A stretch of 64,000 nt of DNA from Paraburkholderia aromaticivorans (GTDB taxonomy: Bacteria > Pseudomonadota > Gammaproteobacteria > Burkholderiales > Burkholderiaceae), in assembly GCF_002278075.1 (NCBI RefSeq), contig NZ_CP022992.1, positions 186,001-250,000 on the forward strand. The letters run 5' to 3'. How positions within the stretch are numbered: the stretch's first letter is position 1; the number at the start of each line of letters is the position of its first letter. Below, piece by piece: positions 53,151 to 62,555 of the stretch. Under the pieces are notes generated by a model that was not told the origin of the DNA, made no database searches, and saw only the letters and a program-made list of their open reading frames with translations. The translations under genes were made by a program, and so were the position numbers.

Positions 53151-53468
53151 CCAGCACTGCCGCATTCTTCAATCGGACCTTCTCCACGGCGGTCAGAACC
53201 ATGAATAGATAGAAGATCACTTTGCGCTGCCAACAGTGATGTGAAGTGGGTTGGACCCGCGCGGGGAGTACCTGGAAGATCTACTGGAGTATCCGTTCCC
53301 GATAGATGAATTAGGTCCTCGCGTGCGTCTTTCATCAGGGTCCGGGCGATTGGCCCGACATGACCGTTTGTAGTATCGCAGTCCTTCACCTTCTTAAACA
53401 TTGCAGGCAACGCAACAGGCAACACCAGGGACTCCATCGGACTTGTGCTGAATGGGGAAGCCCTTGTA
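53151..53468 (+). ncRNA. Predicted seekRNA/bridge RNA region of IS1111-type element
   Basis: IS1111-type elements encode their guide RNA between the transposase gene and the right end; this 318-bp stretch fills that place. It contains AAGATCTAC (53276-53284), identical to the target strand at the insertion point (complement of 53469-53477), as expected for a target-binding guide. The RNA ends are not determined. Confidence 0.55.
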
Positions 53469-53675
53469 GTAGATCTTAAGCATCACATCCGGGTGATACG
53501 CAGGTCGTCCGGTAAGCGCTGGTTCGACGCCCTCAAATCCAAGCTGATGAAGATCCAGCTCATCGACAAAGACGTCGACTACGCGGACCGGATTGGTATC
53601 CGCTACATAGTCGTCGAGCGATTCAGGAAGAAGGATTGTTTGAGTACGATTGTCGCCTTGAACGAACCGCTTCAT
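53469..53675 (-). pseudogene. IS1182-like transposase, N-terminal fragment
   Basis: 69 codons beginning MKRFVQGDNRTQTILLPESL and ending TGRPAYHPDVMLKIY, the standard N-terminus of IS1182 transposases. It continues in frame with the fragment at 51345-52010 once the IS1111-type element is removed. Confidence 0.88.
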
Positions 53676-53910
53676 CTCGCTCGCCTCCGCTATCGGACGA
53701 GATATTTTAGCAATTCAAAAAGGTGTTTTGACACACTCTGGGCCGACCTCTGCCTCACGCGATCCGCATGTGCAGCACGAGCCCGGCGGTGGGCACCGCG
53801 CTACCCCAAAAGCGGACAGTCTGGCGAGACCCGCTACAAACTTTTCAGAAGATTGTCGATTTTCGATCATCAGCTTCGTCGTCAGGTTATTCACACCCAA
53901 AGGATCTCCC

Positions 53911-54282
53911 ATGAAATACCTCGGCTTGGCCTACTTCACCCCCGATAAATTCGCCGCGATGGCGCCAGACGACGTCAAGAAATTGGTGAGCCAATGCCCC
54001 GCATTGGACGACAAGATGCGGGCTACCGGCAAGGTACTGATTTCCGCATCGCTTGGCGATCTGGACAACTGGAGGACGCTCCGCCCGCGCAGTGGCAAGA
54101 CGCACGTCACCGATGGGCCCTATACCGAGTCGAAGGAAGTCGTGGGCGGCCTGTTCATCATCGAGGCGGATACCCATGACGAGGCGTTGCGCATCGCCTC
54201 CATGCACCCGGCGGCCACGCTGGGCGAAGAAGGTGGATGGGTCGTCGAGCTTATCCCCGTGGATTTCTACTGGTCCCGATGA
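53911..54282 (+). CDS. YCII/DGPF-domain protein
   Basis: 123 residues. The DGPYTESKEVVGGLFIIEA motif with the downstream DEALRIAS helix identifies the YCII (DGPF) family, small dimeric proteins of mostly unknown role, often near sigma factors. The start has AAAGGATC upstream. It is a single gene next to the insertion-sequence nest. Confidence 0.85.
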   Translation: MKYLGLAYFTPDKFAAMAPDDVKKLVSQCPALDDKMRATGKVLISASLGDLDNWRTLRPRSGKTHVTDGPYTESKEVVGGLFIIEADTHDEALRIASMHPAATLGEEGGWVVELIPVDFYWSR

Positions 54283-54648
54283 GGGCTTGGACGCGTGTCT
54301 CAATTATGCGTTGGGGCTCTGTTCTCCTCAAACACCTTCACGGCTTCGTGAGTCATCGCGACGATGCTACTTCTGGGCCGAGCGGCGACGCCTGTGATCG
54401 ACCCTCTCCGGCCGTTGGAGCTAGCGCGACGTGAACGGCGGCTTCCGAGGTCCAGCGGTCATTCGTGCACGCGTGCTGCCAGTGAAGTCATCGGCCATTT
54501 CGGTCCTTCGCGTCACGTCGAAAGCTGACGCTTCCAATGCCCGCTTTCGAGCATGAGTTTATCGCCTGCCGAGTCGCGAAACTATACGGCGAGGGTATTC
54601 GATGCGGCAGCCCCCTGACCCGGGCCCCGGCCGAAAATCGATAACTAG
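54283..54648. other. Non-coding gap
   Basis: 366 bp between a rightward and a leftward gene end. I see no gene, repeat or convincing terminator in it. Confidence 0.5.
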
Positions 54649-55782
54649 CTAGCGCGCGGTGGCAAGGCAAGGCGCGTAGAACAGGCGACCGCGTGCCACT
54701 TCCCGCAATGTCCACGACAGCACGACGCTCCAGAGTCCGCACAGCAGGATTGCGAACAGCACGGCGGCCACGGCGAACGCCTCGAACCCTGTCACCCGAT
54801 ACAGGCTCAGCGTCGCCGCGGTGTAGACGCCGAGCGGGAACGTGAAGCCCCACCAGCCGAGGTTGAACGGCAAGCCTTCGCGGCGGTAGCGCAATGTGAA
54901 GAGGAGCGCGACCGCAAACCACCACACACCCGCGCCCCACAGGATCAGCGAGCCGATCAGGCCGAAGTCGCGTGCCATGGCGGCAACGTTCGCGAGTGTA
55001 GTGCCGGCAAATGCGCTGGGCGCAGCCTGGCCCAGCGTAAGCAGTCCCAACGCGGCAGTGCCGATCGGGCCGAGAGTTAGCCAGCTGGATGGGCCCAGAT
55101 CACGATGCGGTAGCTTGTGAATGACCAGCCGGAGGAAGACGACGGTCAGCACCGAGAAGGCGAGCGGCACCGAAATCGCCCACAGAAGATAGCCTGCGCC
55201 GACGACGAGCTGCGCGGTTCGTTCGACCAGGTGCGGGGCAAGCGCCGCGGCACTTGACGCCGCCACTTCGGGCGCCACAATCGGCAGCAGCAGCACGGCT
55301 GTAACGCGTTCGAAGGCATGGCTTTGCTCGGTGAACATCAGGTACGGCACTCCCACCGCGACAACGACTGCCAGCAGTGCGTCACAGCACCACAACGCAT
55401 ACGCGAGCGAGTAGGCACCTGCGCCGAAATGCGGTCCTGCGAACAGCACGACGCCGTTGATGATCGGCGCGAGACCCATTGGCAAGGTGCCCAGGAACAT
55501 CGATTGAAGCGGGTGATGCAGCAGGGGTTTGATCGTTTCTGGATAGAAGATCCAGCGCGCAGCGAACATCGCCGTGAACACCGCATAGAGCACGATGTCC
55601 ACGCACCACAACGAAACGGCGAGTGCATGCTGGCCCGGAAAGCTCAGGGGCAACGCGGCGAGCACGAGCGACACGATGCCGTTACCCATTGTCATCGCGA
55701 ACCAGTTCGGCGTGAACTGGCGAATCTTGTCGGAGAAGTGTTGCAAGGACGTGGCCTCGTGTGCACCAATCTGGCTGGACAT
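54649..55782 (-). CDS. TDT/SLAC1-family membrane transporter
   Basis: 377 residues with about ten membrane helices. The opening FTPNWFAMTMGNGIVSLVL and the later FNLGWWGFTFPLGVYT are typical of the tellurite-resistance/dicarboxylate (TDT) family, which includes TehA, SLAC1 and the sulfite exporter Ssu1. Neighbouring sulfite-oxidase genes make sulfite the likely substrate; this is inference. ATG 55782 is used because GGAG lies six bases upstream; ATG 55788 is also possible. Confidence 0.85.
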   Translation of the reverse strand: MSSQIGAHEATSLQHFSDKIRQFTPNWFAMTMGNGIVSLVLAALPLSFPGQHALAVSLWCVDIVLYAVFTAMFAARWIFYPETIKPLLHHPLQSMFLGTLPMGLAPIINGVVLFAGPHFGAGAYSLAYALWCCDALLAVVVAVGVPYLMFTEQSHAFERVTAVLLLPIVAPEVAASSAAALAPHLVERTAQLVVGAGYLLWAISVPLAFSVLTVVFLRLVIHKLPHRDLGPSSWLTLGPIGTAALGLLTLGQAAPSAFAGTTLANVAAMARDFGLIGSLILWGAGVWWFAVALLFTLRYRREGLPFNLGWWGFTFPLGVYTAATLSLYRVTGFEAFAVAAVLFAILLCGLWSVVLSWTLREVARGRLFYAPCLATAR

Positions 55783-55830
55783 GGTCATCTCCACAGCGAA
55801 ACGGAATGAACTGATTGTGCGGATTTGCTA

Positions 55831-55860
55831 TCCATATTGAAAATACATCGTTAATATGGA
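55831..55860. promoter_or_regulatory. Inverted repeat, probable LysR-regulator site
   Basis: TCCATATT and AATATGGA are separated by 14 bp in the divergent gap between the transporter and the LysR gene. This AT-rich palindrome, with inner ATT-N11-AAT, fits a LysR box. Confidence 0.7.
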
Positions 55861-55889
55861 ATCAATGCCTATTTGATATACAGAAGACG

Positions 55890-56786
55890 ATGAACTTCAC
55901 CCATCTCGCAGCGTTTTTTTCTGTTGCGGAGACCGGCAGCGTCACCGCCGCGTCGGAGCGACTTCACGTTAGCCAGCCGGCGCTTACGCGCGAGATCCGC
56001 GAACTGGAGGAACGAGTCGGCGTGCCGTTGTTCGACCGGCTCCCGCGCGGCATGCAGCCCACTGAGGCAGGCCGTCTGCTTGCCGAATACGCCGCGCAGA
56101 TTTTCTCGCTGGCGGACGCAGCCGAAACCGCGATCGGCGAGTTCGCGGGTTTGACGCGCGGGCACCTTGGGCTCGCCTCAAGCCGCACGATTGGCGTTTA
56201 TCTGCTGCCTCCCGTTCTGGACGAGTTCCGGCGGTTATATCCAGGCATCACGGTCGACCTCGCGGTGTCGAACACCGAACATGTCGAGGAGACGGTGCTG
56301 GCGCATGAACGGCAGCTTGGGCTGATCGAAGGACCATACGACGCATCGGCGTTCGATGCGACCGTCATTGGTCGTGACGAACTGATTGCGGTCGCCGGCG
56401 CCAGCCACCCGCTGACGCGCAAGCGCCGCGTCAGCGCAGCGGAGGTCGGCAATGCCGAACTCGTGATGCGCGAACCCGGGTCCGGCACACGCATGGTGAT
56501 CGAGGACGCGTATGCCCGGCACGGCTATGAGCTGTCGCCGAAGCTGTCGGTGGGCAGCGCGGAGGCGATCAAACGGATGCTGCGCCTTGGCAATGCGGTC
56601 GCTTGGGTGTCGCGCCAAACGGTCGCCGACGAACTCGCCACAGGCGTGCTGGTGCAGTTGCGGGTGCACGACCTGAAGATCGAGCGGGATCTGAACATGA
56701 TCTGGCGTAAGGCGCGTGCGTTGAGCCCGAGCGCGCGCGCCTTTCGCACGCTCGCCGATCAGATGTTCGAACACATGATCGTCTAG
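55890..56786 (+). CDS. LysR-family transcriptional regulator
   Basis: 298 residues. The winged helix-turn-helix is complete (FFSVAETGSVTAASERLHVSQPALTREI), followed by the substrate-binding fold with GVYLLPPVLDEFRRLYP. Divergent from the transporter, with a matching palindrome between them, so it probably controls the transporter and itself. CysB- or Cbl-like sulfur regulation is possible but not shown by sequence. Confidence 0.92.
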   Translation: MNFTHLAAFFSVAETGSVTAASERLHVSQPALTREIRELEERVGVPLFDRLPRGMQPTEAGRLLAEYAAQIFSLADAAETAIGEFAGLTRGHLGLASSRTIGVYLLPPVLDEFRRLYPGITVDLAVSNTEHVEETVLAHERQLGLIEGPYDASAFDATVIGRDELIAVAGASHPLTRKRRVSAAEVGNAELVMREPGSGTRMVIEDAYARHGYELSPKLSVGSAEAIKRMLRLGNAVAWVSRQTVADELATGVLVQLRVHDLKIERDLNMIWRKARALSPSARAFRTLADQMFEHMIV

Positions 56787-56855
56787 CGGACGAGGGGGCG
56801 TCATCGTGGCGTCTCGCGTCGTCGTAACGGTCAATTGGCGCCCGTCGGCATGCTG

Positions 56856-57290
56856 CTAGCCGGACTGCGCCGGAGCCGCTTCCAGCGAACCGGGCGCCGA
56901 TCCCGTTGACGTACGGGCGCGCACTCTGCGGGTAAGCCCAGCGTAGGTAAAGCTGGCTGCGAGCAAACCGAATCCCAGGCACCTGACGGGCAAGCAGTCC
57001 AGCAACCAGCCGGCAATGAGGAACGACCACGAAGCTGCCGTCCACAACCAGGCTCGATAGCGGCGCGTTCGCCGCGCCGCGAGCAGGCTGATGCACACGG
57101 CGAGCGTCGAGGACAGCGCTGCAAGCGACGCCCAGATCGGATGAATGTTCGTTGCGACGAACCAGCTTGCGTTAAAGAGGCCAGCGTAGGTGGTCCAGCA
57201 AAGCGCGCATTTCGGTGCGAAGATCTGCAACCCGACGGCGGCGAGTCGTGCGGCTGTCCCGGTACCAGGCCGCATGCGGATTGGCGGCAT
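56856..57290 (-). CDS. Small membrane protein with CxxC motif
   Basis: 144 residues from ATG 57290. A FAPKCALCWTTYAGL segment begins the first of about four hydrophobic helices, recalling MerC-like or thiol-metal membrane proteins; the tail is polar. Starts at 57398 or 57275 are also possible. It is the last gene of the minus-strand respiratory/sulfite operon. Confidence 0.6.
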   Translation of the reverse strand: MPPIRMRPGTGTAARLAAVGLQIFAPKCALCWTTYAGLFNASWFVATNIHPIWASLAALSSTLAVCISLLAARRTRRYRAWLWTAASWSFLIAGWLLDCLPVRCLGFGLLAASFTYAGLTRRVRARTSTGSAPGSLEAAPAQSG

Positions 57291-57357
57291 GCAAGCGTCG
57301 AGTCCTTGAGCAGGAACACACTCGCAGCCGCGCGTTCCCAGGTCCGATGCTTGTGCG

Positions 57358-57792
57358 TCAGCTGGCCTGGTTGTCGACACCGGAGGGGCCCGCTTCATTC
57401 TTCTTCCCATTGATAACGCCAAGATAGTGAGCAAGCTGGTCGACCTGATCGAGAGGAATCGGTGCGCCGAAGCCGTTGCGCATCTTCATGATCTCGGTCT
57501 TCCACTCGGGAGTGGTCAGCGGTGGCTGGCGCAGCACCATTCCGGTCGAATGACACATCACGCAATTGGCATTCGCGATCTCTGCGCCTTCGCCGGGTGG
57601 AAAGAGCGTGCTGCCAGCCGGCAAAGAAACGTCGAGCGGGGCGAAATGCACCGGAGGCACGAGGGCGGCCTGCCGCTGCGCCTGTCCGGCGATCGATTCA
57701 GGCAGGTAGTGACTGCCGGTCAGCGCGGCAATGGCACCGACGGCGACAGGGGCGGCCCAGACCGCCGCGATACGAAGCAGCTTCAAGTTCAT
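57358..57792 (-). CDS. Monohaem cytochrome c, SorB-like
   Basis: 144 residues. An N-terminal signal/anchor helix is followed by one haem site CVMCH and a downstream MKMRNGFGAPI segment that could give the axial methionine. It starts 15 bp after the sulfite-oxidase-like gene, so it is probably its electron acceptor, as SorB is for SorA. Confidence 0.8.
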   Translation of the reverse strand: MNLKLLRIAAVWAAPVAVGAIAALTGSHYLPESIAGQAQRQAALVPPVHFAPLDVSLPAGSTLFPPGEGAEIANANCVMCHSTGMVLRQPPLTTPEWKTEIMKMRNGFGAPIPLDQVDQLAHYLGVINGKKNEAGPSGVDNQAS

Positions 57793-57807
57793 GGTTTTCG
57801 CCTCGTG

Positions 57808-59049
57808 TCAGACTACGTTGATATCGACGGATTCAATGACGTTGCGCATGAAGCCCGCGCCGTTCCAGTTCGGTGTATTCGGCTGCGCCTGTCCAGTCGA
57901 GTCGATCGCGCGGACCATCAGTGTGCGGCTGCCCGTTTGCGGGAAACTGACCGTCGTCTGCCACTGCCGAAAACTGTAGCGGCCGTAATCGCGGCCCATC
58001 GCGGTGTCGGTCCAGTTGCGGCCGCCATCGGACGAAAACTGCACCTTGGCGAGCGCGTTGAGACCGCCGAACGCAATGCCACGTACGAGCATCGGCTGAC
58101 CGCGTTGTACCGTGCCCGCAGAGCGCAGATTGGTGAAGAACGACCGGGGCAGCATTGTATTGATGGGCACCTGCTTGAAGTCCTTGTCGCCGGGATGCAC
58201 GTTGGCAAAATGGTTATCGGGGACGAGGTAGGCCTTGGCAGTCCAGAAGTTGTCGTCGGGCTTGTCGAGCACCTCGATGTCGTGCAGCATCTTGACCCAA
58301 TACGTTGCATACCAGCCGGGCACGACAAGCCGCAACGGATAGCCGTTGAGCAGCGGCAGCGGCTCTCCGTTCATCGCATAGGCGACCATCACTTCGCCGT
58401 CGAGCGCGTGGTCGATCGCGAGCGACTTCATGAATTTCGGCGTCTGCGGAATCACGCCGGTATCGAGGCCGTTCAAGCGCACCTGCACTGCGTTTGCGCC
58501 GACACCGGCATGCGTCAGCAAATCCTTCAGCCGCACGCCCGTCCATCGAGCGTTGCCCATCGCGCCGTTCGCCCATTGACCACCTGGCACGCGCGGACTA
58601 AAAAAGCCGCGGGAATTCCCCGAGCATTGATTGACTGCGGCAATTTCGAAGCGCGGGAATTTTTTCACAAGATCGTTCAGCGTCAGGCTGACGGTCCTGT
58701 TCACGTGACCCCGGATGTCCAGCCTGAACGCGGCCGGATCCACCGACGTTGGAATGTTCGCAAGGTGCCACCGCACATAGAAGCGGTCGTTTGGCGTAAA
58801 GACTCCCTGGTCGAACACCTCGAACGGCGTTTCGATTAACGGCGGCCGCGTTCTTTGCAGTATGACGTTGGACTTCTGCGGAAACGCGGACGTAAGCGGG
58901 CGTGCACCATTTTCGAAGGGCAGCATGATGTTATTGCCTGGTGCTGCCCTCCCCGTTATGGGATTCGTCAATGCCGCGAGCCCCAGCGCACCGAGGCCAC
59001 CGAGCAGCCTGCGGCGCTGCTGGAAGATGTCGCGTTCATCGTTCTTCAT
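57808..59049 (-). CDS. Sulfite-oxidase-family molybdoenzyme, SorA/SoxC-like
   Basis: 413 residues. A Tat-like signal (QRRRLLGGLGALGLAAL) leads to the periplasm. The molybdopterin domain has the metal-ligand cysteine in NQCSGNSRGFF (about 142), and the dimerisation domain follows (GLNALAKVQFSSDGGRNWTD). It would oxidise sulfite to sulfate and pass electrons to the cytochrome encoded next. The ATG at 59049 has AGAAGGA upstream. SoxC and other sulfite-oxidase relatives cannot be excluded. Confidence 0.85.
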   Translation of the reverse strand: MKNDERDIFQQRRRLLGGLGALGLAALTNPITGRAAPGNNIMLPFENGARPLTSAFPQKSNVILQRTRPPLIETPFEVFDQGVFTPNDRFYVRWHLANIPTSVDPAAFRLDIRGHVNRTVSLTLNDLVKKFPRFEIAAVNQCSGNSRGFFSPRVPGGQWANGAMGNARWTGVRLKDLLTHAGVGANAVQVRLNGLDTGVIPQTPKFMKSLAIDHALDGEVMVAYAMNGEPLPLLNGYPLRLVVPGWYATYWVKMLHDIEVLDKPDDNFWTAKAYLVPDNHFANVHPGDKDFKQVPINTMLPRSFFTNLRSAGTVQRGQPMLVRGIAFGGLNALAKVQFSSDGGRNWTDTAMGRDYGRYSFRQWQTTVSFPQTGSRTLMVRAIDSTGQAQPNTPNWNGAGFMRNVIESVDINVV

Positions 59050-59062
59050 GGTCATCCTTCTG

Positions 59063-61354
59063 TCAGGTGTTGAACATCGGCGCAGGTGGCCGCTGCAGAT
59101 CCGGATCCTGTGTGCTGCGGTGATGTGCGGTGTCCGTGTCGAACGTGTCAGCAGTAGCGCTGTGCCGGTTAATTGCGCCGGCAGCGAGGCGGGACGAATT
59201 GAGCGTCACCGAAAGTGAGCTGGCGATCATCAACGCGGCTGCCATTGCTGGCGACACGACTCCGGATAACGCGAGCGGCACGGCAAGCAAGTTGTAGATG
59301 GCTGCGGCAATGAGGTTCTGGCGCATCACGCGCGCCGTGCGCCGTGCGATCGCCAGCGCGGCATTGAGCTGCTCGATGCCGCCCTCGACCAGTACGATCG
59401 ATGCGGCGGCCACCGACGACGCCGTCGCGTTGGCGACGGCGATGCCGAGATCTGCCGCCGCGAGCGCGGGCGCGTCGTTGAGACCGTCACCGATGAACGC
59501 GACCTTCGTTCCCGCTGCCTGCGCAGCGACGATGCGACGGGCCTTCTCTTCCGGCGACTGGCCCGCGTACACGGCGCCGGAGTCAATGCCGACAGCCTCG
59601 GCGACGCACAAGCCGACGGCCGGCTCGTCGCCGGTCAGCATTGCGAGCGCCGCGCCAGTCGTCCGCAACGTGGCCAGCGCGCGGCGTGCACCGGCACGCG
59701 GCGCGTCCGCGAAATGCAGCGTGCCGCGCCACCGCCCATCGCGCGCGACATGTACCGTCGTATGCGTGGCTGCCGTGTCCGGAACCGGTACGCCGAGCCC
59801 GGCGAGAAAGGACGCACTGCCGGCGAGAATGCGAGAGGCGTCCGCGCCGATCCATTCCACCCCCGCCCCGGGCGTTGCGCGGGACGTTCCCGTCGCGCCG
59901 TCGACGGTTGCACGGCATGACGGCGGTACCAATGATTCGATGGCCTTTGCGAGCGGATGCTCGCTGCCGCGCTCGGCGATCGCCGCGTCGACGAACAGGT
60001 CGACGGTGCTCACGCTGTCGGCACATTGCGACTGGACGAGCCGAGGCGAGCCTTCGGTCAGTGTTCCGGTCTTGTCGAAGCAGAAGAGGGCGATGCGGCC
60101 GGCCTTCTCGATCGCCTCGACATCCCGGAACAGCACGCCCGCGCGCGCCGCTCGCCCCGCCCCAGCGGTAAGCGCGAGCGGAACGGCCATACCGAGCGCA
60201 CAGGGGCAGGTAATGACGAGCACCGCCACGGCGCGTTCGAGCGCGGCGGCGATGGCAATACCCTCGGCTGCGTTCCACAGCAAGGCGAGCGTCGCGACCC
60301 CGCAGATGGCTGGCACGAGGTAGCGGGTGAACCGTTCGGCGAGTGCCTGGGTCGCCGTCTTGCGCGCGAGCATCTGCCGCACGCTATGCGCGATCAGATC
60401 CACGCGACGCTCGCCCCAGGCGCGCTCGACCAACACCACCAGTTCGCCGTCTCCATTGAGTGCACCGGCTTCGACCAGGTCGCCGGGTTCGACGGTGATG
60501 AACGCCGTTTCGCCCGTCAGCAGCGAGCGATCCAGCGACGACACGCCTTGCGTGATGACGCCGTCGAGCGGAACGCGCTCGCCAGGGCACACCCGAACCG
60601 CGCTGCCGCGTTCCACCCGCTTGGCAAGGACTTGCGTTTCGGCGCCGGATGCATCGATCACGTGCGCGGTTTCAGGCGGTAATTCGAGCAGGCTGCGTAC
60701 GGCGTCGGCCGATTGGCTTCGCACGGTCGTTTCGAGCAGCCTGCCGGCCAACAGGAAGACCACGATCATTGCGGCGGAATCGAAATAGACGGTCGACTCG
60801 CCCCGTATCAACTGCCATACCGAAAGCAGGCAGGACCCACCGGCCCCGGTTGCGACGAGGACGTCCATGCCCGGCGCTCGAGCGCGCAGCGTGCGCCACG
60901 CCGCGCGGAAAAACGGCAGCGCACCGTAGCCGATCACCGGCATGGTGGCGAGCCCTGCAAACAGCGCCAGCCCAAATCGGGCGGCCGGCGAAAGACTGCC
61001 CTCGGGCGCAACGTACAGCGCCCATTGCGCCGGCATTACCCACATCGAAAAGAACACGGCAACCACGAGCCGGACCATCAGGTCATGGCGGATTTTCGCG
61101 AAATGCGCGCGCCGGTCGTGCCCCGCGCCTTCGGGGATGCACGCGTATCCGAGTTTGGCGGTGCGCTGCAGCAGGAGCTCAAGCGACGTCGCGAGCGGAT
61201 CCCATTGCAGCGAGGCGGACTCAGCCGCGAAACTGACGCTCGCGGCGAGCACGCCGGGCTGGCGCCGCAGCATGGTTTCCAATGCGTTCGCGCAACTGGT
61301 GCACCACATGCCGCGCACATCCAGCAGCGCACTATCTGGAAGGTTGGATTGCAT
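59063..61354 (-). CDS. Copper-type P1B ATPase (CcoI/FixI-like)
   Basis: 763 residues. N-terminal metal-binding domain with GMWCTSCAN, then membrane helices with the CPC motif in VLVITCPCALGMAVP, the phosphorylation site DKTGTLTEG, and GDGLNDAPALA. It exports copper; beside oxidase genes it probably supplies copper for cbb3 maturation. The C-terminal 45 residues are His/Thr/Asp-rich. It lies 18 bp after the CcoP-like gene. Confidence 0.9.
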   Translation of the reverse strand: MQSNLPDSALLDVRGMWCTSCANALETMLRRQPGVLAASVSFAAESASLQWDPLATSLELLLQRTAKLGYACIPEGAGHDRRAHFAKIRHDLMVRLVVAVFFSMWVMPAQWALYVAPEGSLSPAARFGLALFAGLATMPVIGYGALPFFRAAWRTLRARAPGMDVLVATGAGGSCLLSVWQLIRGESTVYFDSAAMIVVFLLAGRLLETTVRSQSADAVRSLLELPPETAHVIDASGAETQVLAKRVERGSAVRVCPGERVPLDGVITQGVSSLDRSLLTGETAFITVEPGDLVEAGALNGDGELVVLVERAWGERRVDLIAHSVRQMLARKTATQALAERFTRYLVPAICGVATLALLWNAAEGIAIAAALERAVAVLVITCPCALGMAVPLALTAGAGRAARAGVLFRDVEAIEKAGRIALFCFDKTGTLTEGSPRLVQSQCADSVSTVDLFVDAAIAERGSEHPLAKAIESLVPPSCRATVDGATGTSRATPGAGVEWIGADASRILAGSASFLAGLGVPVPDTAATHTTVHVARDGRWRGTLHFADAPRAGARRALATLRTTGAALAMLTGDEPAVGLCVAEAVGIDSGAVYAGQSPEEKARRIVAAQAAGTKVAFIGDGLNDAPALAAADLGIAVANATASSVAAASIVLVEGGIEQLNAALAIARRTARVMRQNLIAAAIYNLLAVPLALSGVVSPAMAAALMIASSLSVTLNSSRLAAGAINRHSATADTFDTDTAHHRSTQDPDLQRPPAPMFNT

Positions 61355-61372
61355 TTTGCGTTTCGTCCGGCT

Positions 61373-61960
61373 CTACGGCTGCTTCGAGAGTTCGTCGCCG
61401 CCTGCCCACGGCGTCGTCCGAGTGCCCAGAGCGGTTCGCTCGCCCTTCACAAGGTCGGCTGTCAGTGCAGCCGACTTGTTGCCGAAGCTCGCGCGAACGT
61501 GCGTGGCCACCGCCGCGATTTCCGCGTCGGAAAGGGTCGTGCCAAAGGCGGGCATCGTGCCGTTGAAGGTTGCGCCGGCAACGTCGATCTTGCCGTTGAT
61601 GCCCAGTAGCAGGATGCGCGAGACGGTCTTCGCGTCGCCGTTCACCCATGCAGAGCCGGCCAGTGGTGGAAACACGCCAGGCAGGCCGGCGCCGTTTGCC
61701 TGATGGCAGGACGCACAGCGGCTCGCGAAAATCTGCGCGCCGTCGGCCGCGGCGGGTGCTGCGGCGCTCGTCACGGCGTCGCGGCTGGTGTCTTTGGCGC
61801 TGGCGGGCGCGAGGTCCGGATTGAGCAGGAAATAGCTGACGCCCCAGACTGCTAGCGATGCGCCGACGAGCCCAAGAAGCCAGGGCACCGGATTCGCCTG
61901 TTCGATGGGTTCCGCATACTCCCGTGTCTGGATCGTGTCGTGCTGCGTGTCGTGTTTCAT
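61373..61960 (-). CDS. ccoP: CcoP-like cytochrome c subunit, single haem
   Basis: 195 residues. One N-terminal membrane helix (VPWLLGLVGASLAVWGVSYF) and one class I haem domain (CASCHQANGAGLPGVFPPLAGS, with GTMPAFG providing the methionine). Canonical CcoP has two haem domains and about 300 residues, so this is a shortened form. It overlaps ccoO by four bases. Confidence 0.85.
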   Translation of the reverse strand: MKHDTQHDTIQTREYAEPIEQANPVPWLLGLVGASLAVWGVSYFLLNPDLAPASAKDTSRDAVTSAAAPAAADGAQIFASRCASCHQANGAGLPGVFPPLAGSAWVNGDAKTVSRILLLGINGKIDVAGATFNGTMPAFGTTLSDAEIAAVATHVRASFGNKSAALTADLVKGERTALGTRTTPWAGGDELSKQP

Positions 61961-62553
61961 TTCGTCACTCCGGATTCAGTGGCGGGAACGGGATACGTAT
62001 GATTGAGTGCAGTCAGGTAAGCGACGAGATCGAGCGCCTCCTGCGTGGCGACGACCTGGCCGCCGGCTGGCGTGAATTGCGGCGGCAGCGTCACGACCTT
62101 GTCGTTCGGTCCAGGATGCGCGACCACCTTGAAGAGGAACGGGTACGACGGCATCACGCTTCCAGGCGTCACACTGCGTGGCTGGTACAGGTGAGCGAGA
62201 TGCCAGTCGACGCTAGGCTGCCGTGCGCCGATGTTGAACAGATCCGGGCCGGTGCGCGACACGCCCAGCAGGTGCGGGTAGTCGTACGCATAGTCGGCCG
62301 ATACCGACGGGCGGCCCCAGCCGCGCAATGCGTCCGGACCCAGGGTCGCCGCCAGCGGCTGCTGCGAGTGGCAATACACGCAACCCATGTTGACGTATGT
62401 GGCGCGGCCGCGCAGTTGTGCGATGGTGTACGGCTTTAGCTGTTCGGGCGGCGATTCGTCCTGCAACTCGCGATACGGCAATGCGACCAGCACGAGCGTG
62501 GCGATCGCCAGCATGATCAGCGCGCCGATGACGATGGTGAGAACCCGGTTCAT
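61957..62553 (-). CDS. ccoO: CcoO, monohaem subunit of cbb3-type oxidase
   Basis: 198 residues. N-terminal membrane helix, then haem motif CVYCH near residue 58 in the family-typical YVNMGCVYCHSQ, and RTGPDLFNIG further on. The ATG 62553 has GGAGTC upstream and follows the ccoN stop by two bases. Confidence 0.92.
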   Translation of the reverse strand: MNRVLTIVIGALIMLAIATLVLVALPYRELQDESPPEQLKPYTIAQLRGRATYVNMGCVYCHSQQPLAATLGPDALRGWGRPSVSADYAYDYPHLLGVSRTGPDLFNIGARQPSVDWHLAHLYQPRSVTPGSVMPSYPFLFKVVAHPGPNDKVVTLPPQFTPAGGQVVATQEALDLVAYLTALNHTYPVPATESGVTK

Positions 62554-62555
62554 GG

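Larger units (their letters stand above)
52011..53468 (+). mobile_element. IS1111-type (IS110 family) insertion sequence
   Basis: About 1,458 bp. Subterminal inverted repeats AAGGGACTTCCCCAT and AAGGGCTTCCCCAT lie 7 bp inside the left tip and 3 bp inside the right tip, the offset typical of the IS1111 group. It splits an IS1182-like transposase gene; removing it with one copy of the flanking GTAGA restores K-I-Y-G-Y-L in frame. The ends may be off by one base. Confidence 0.85.
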
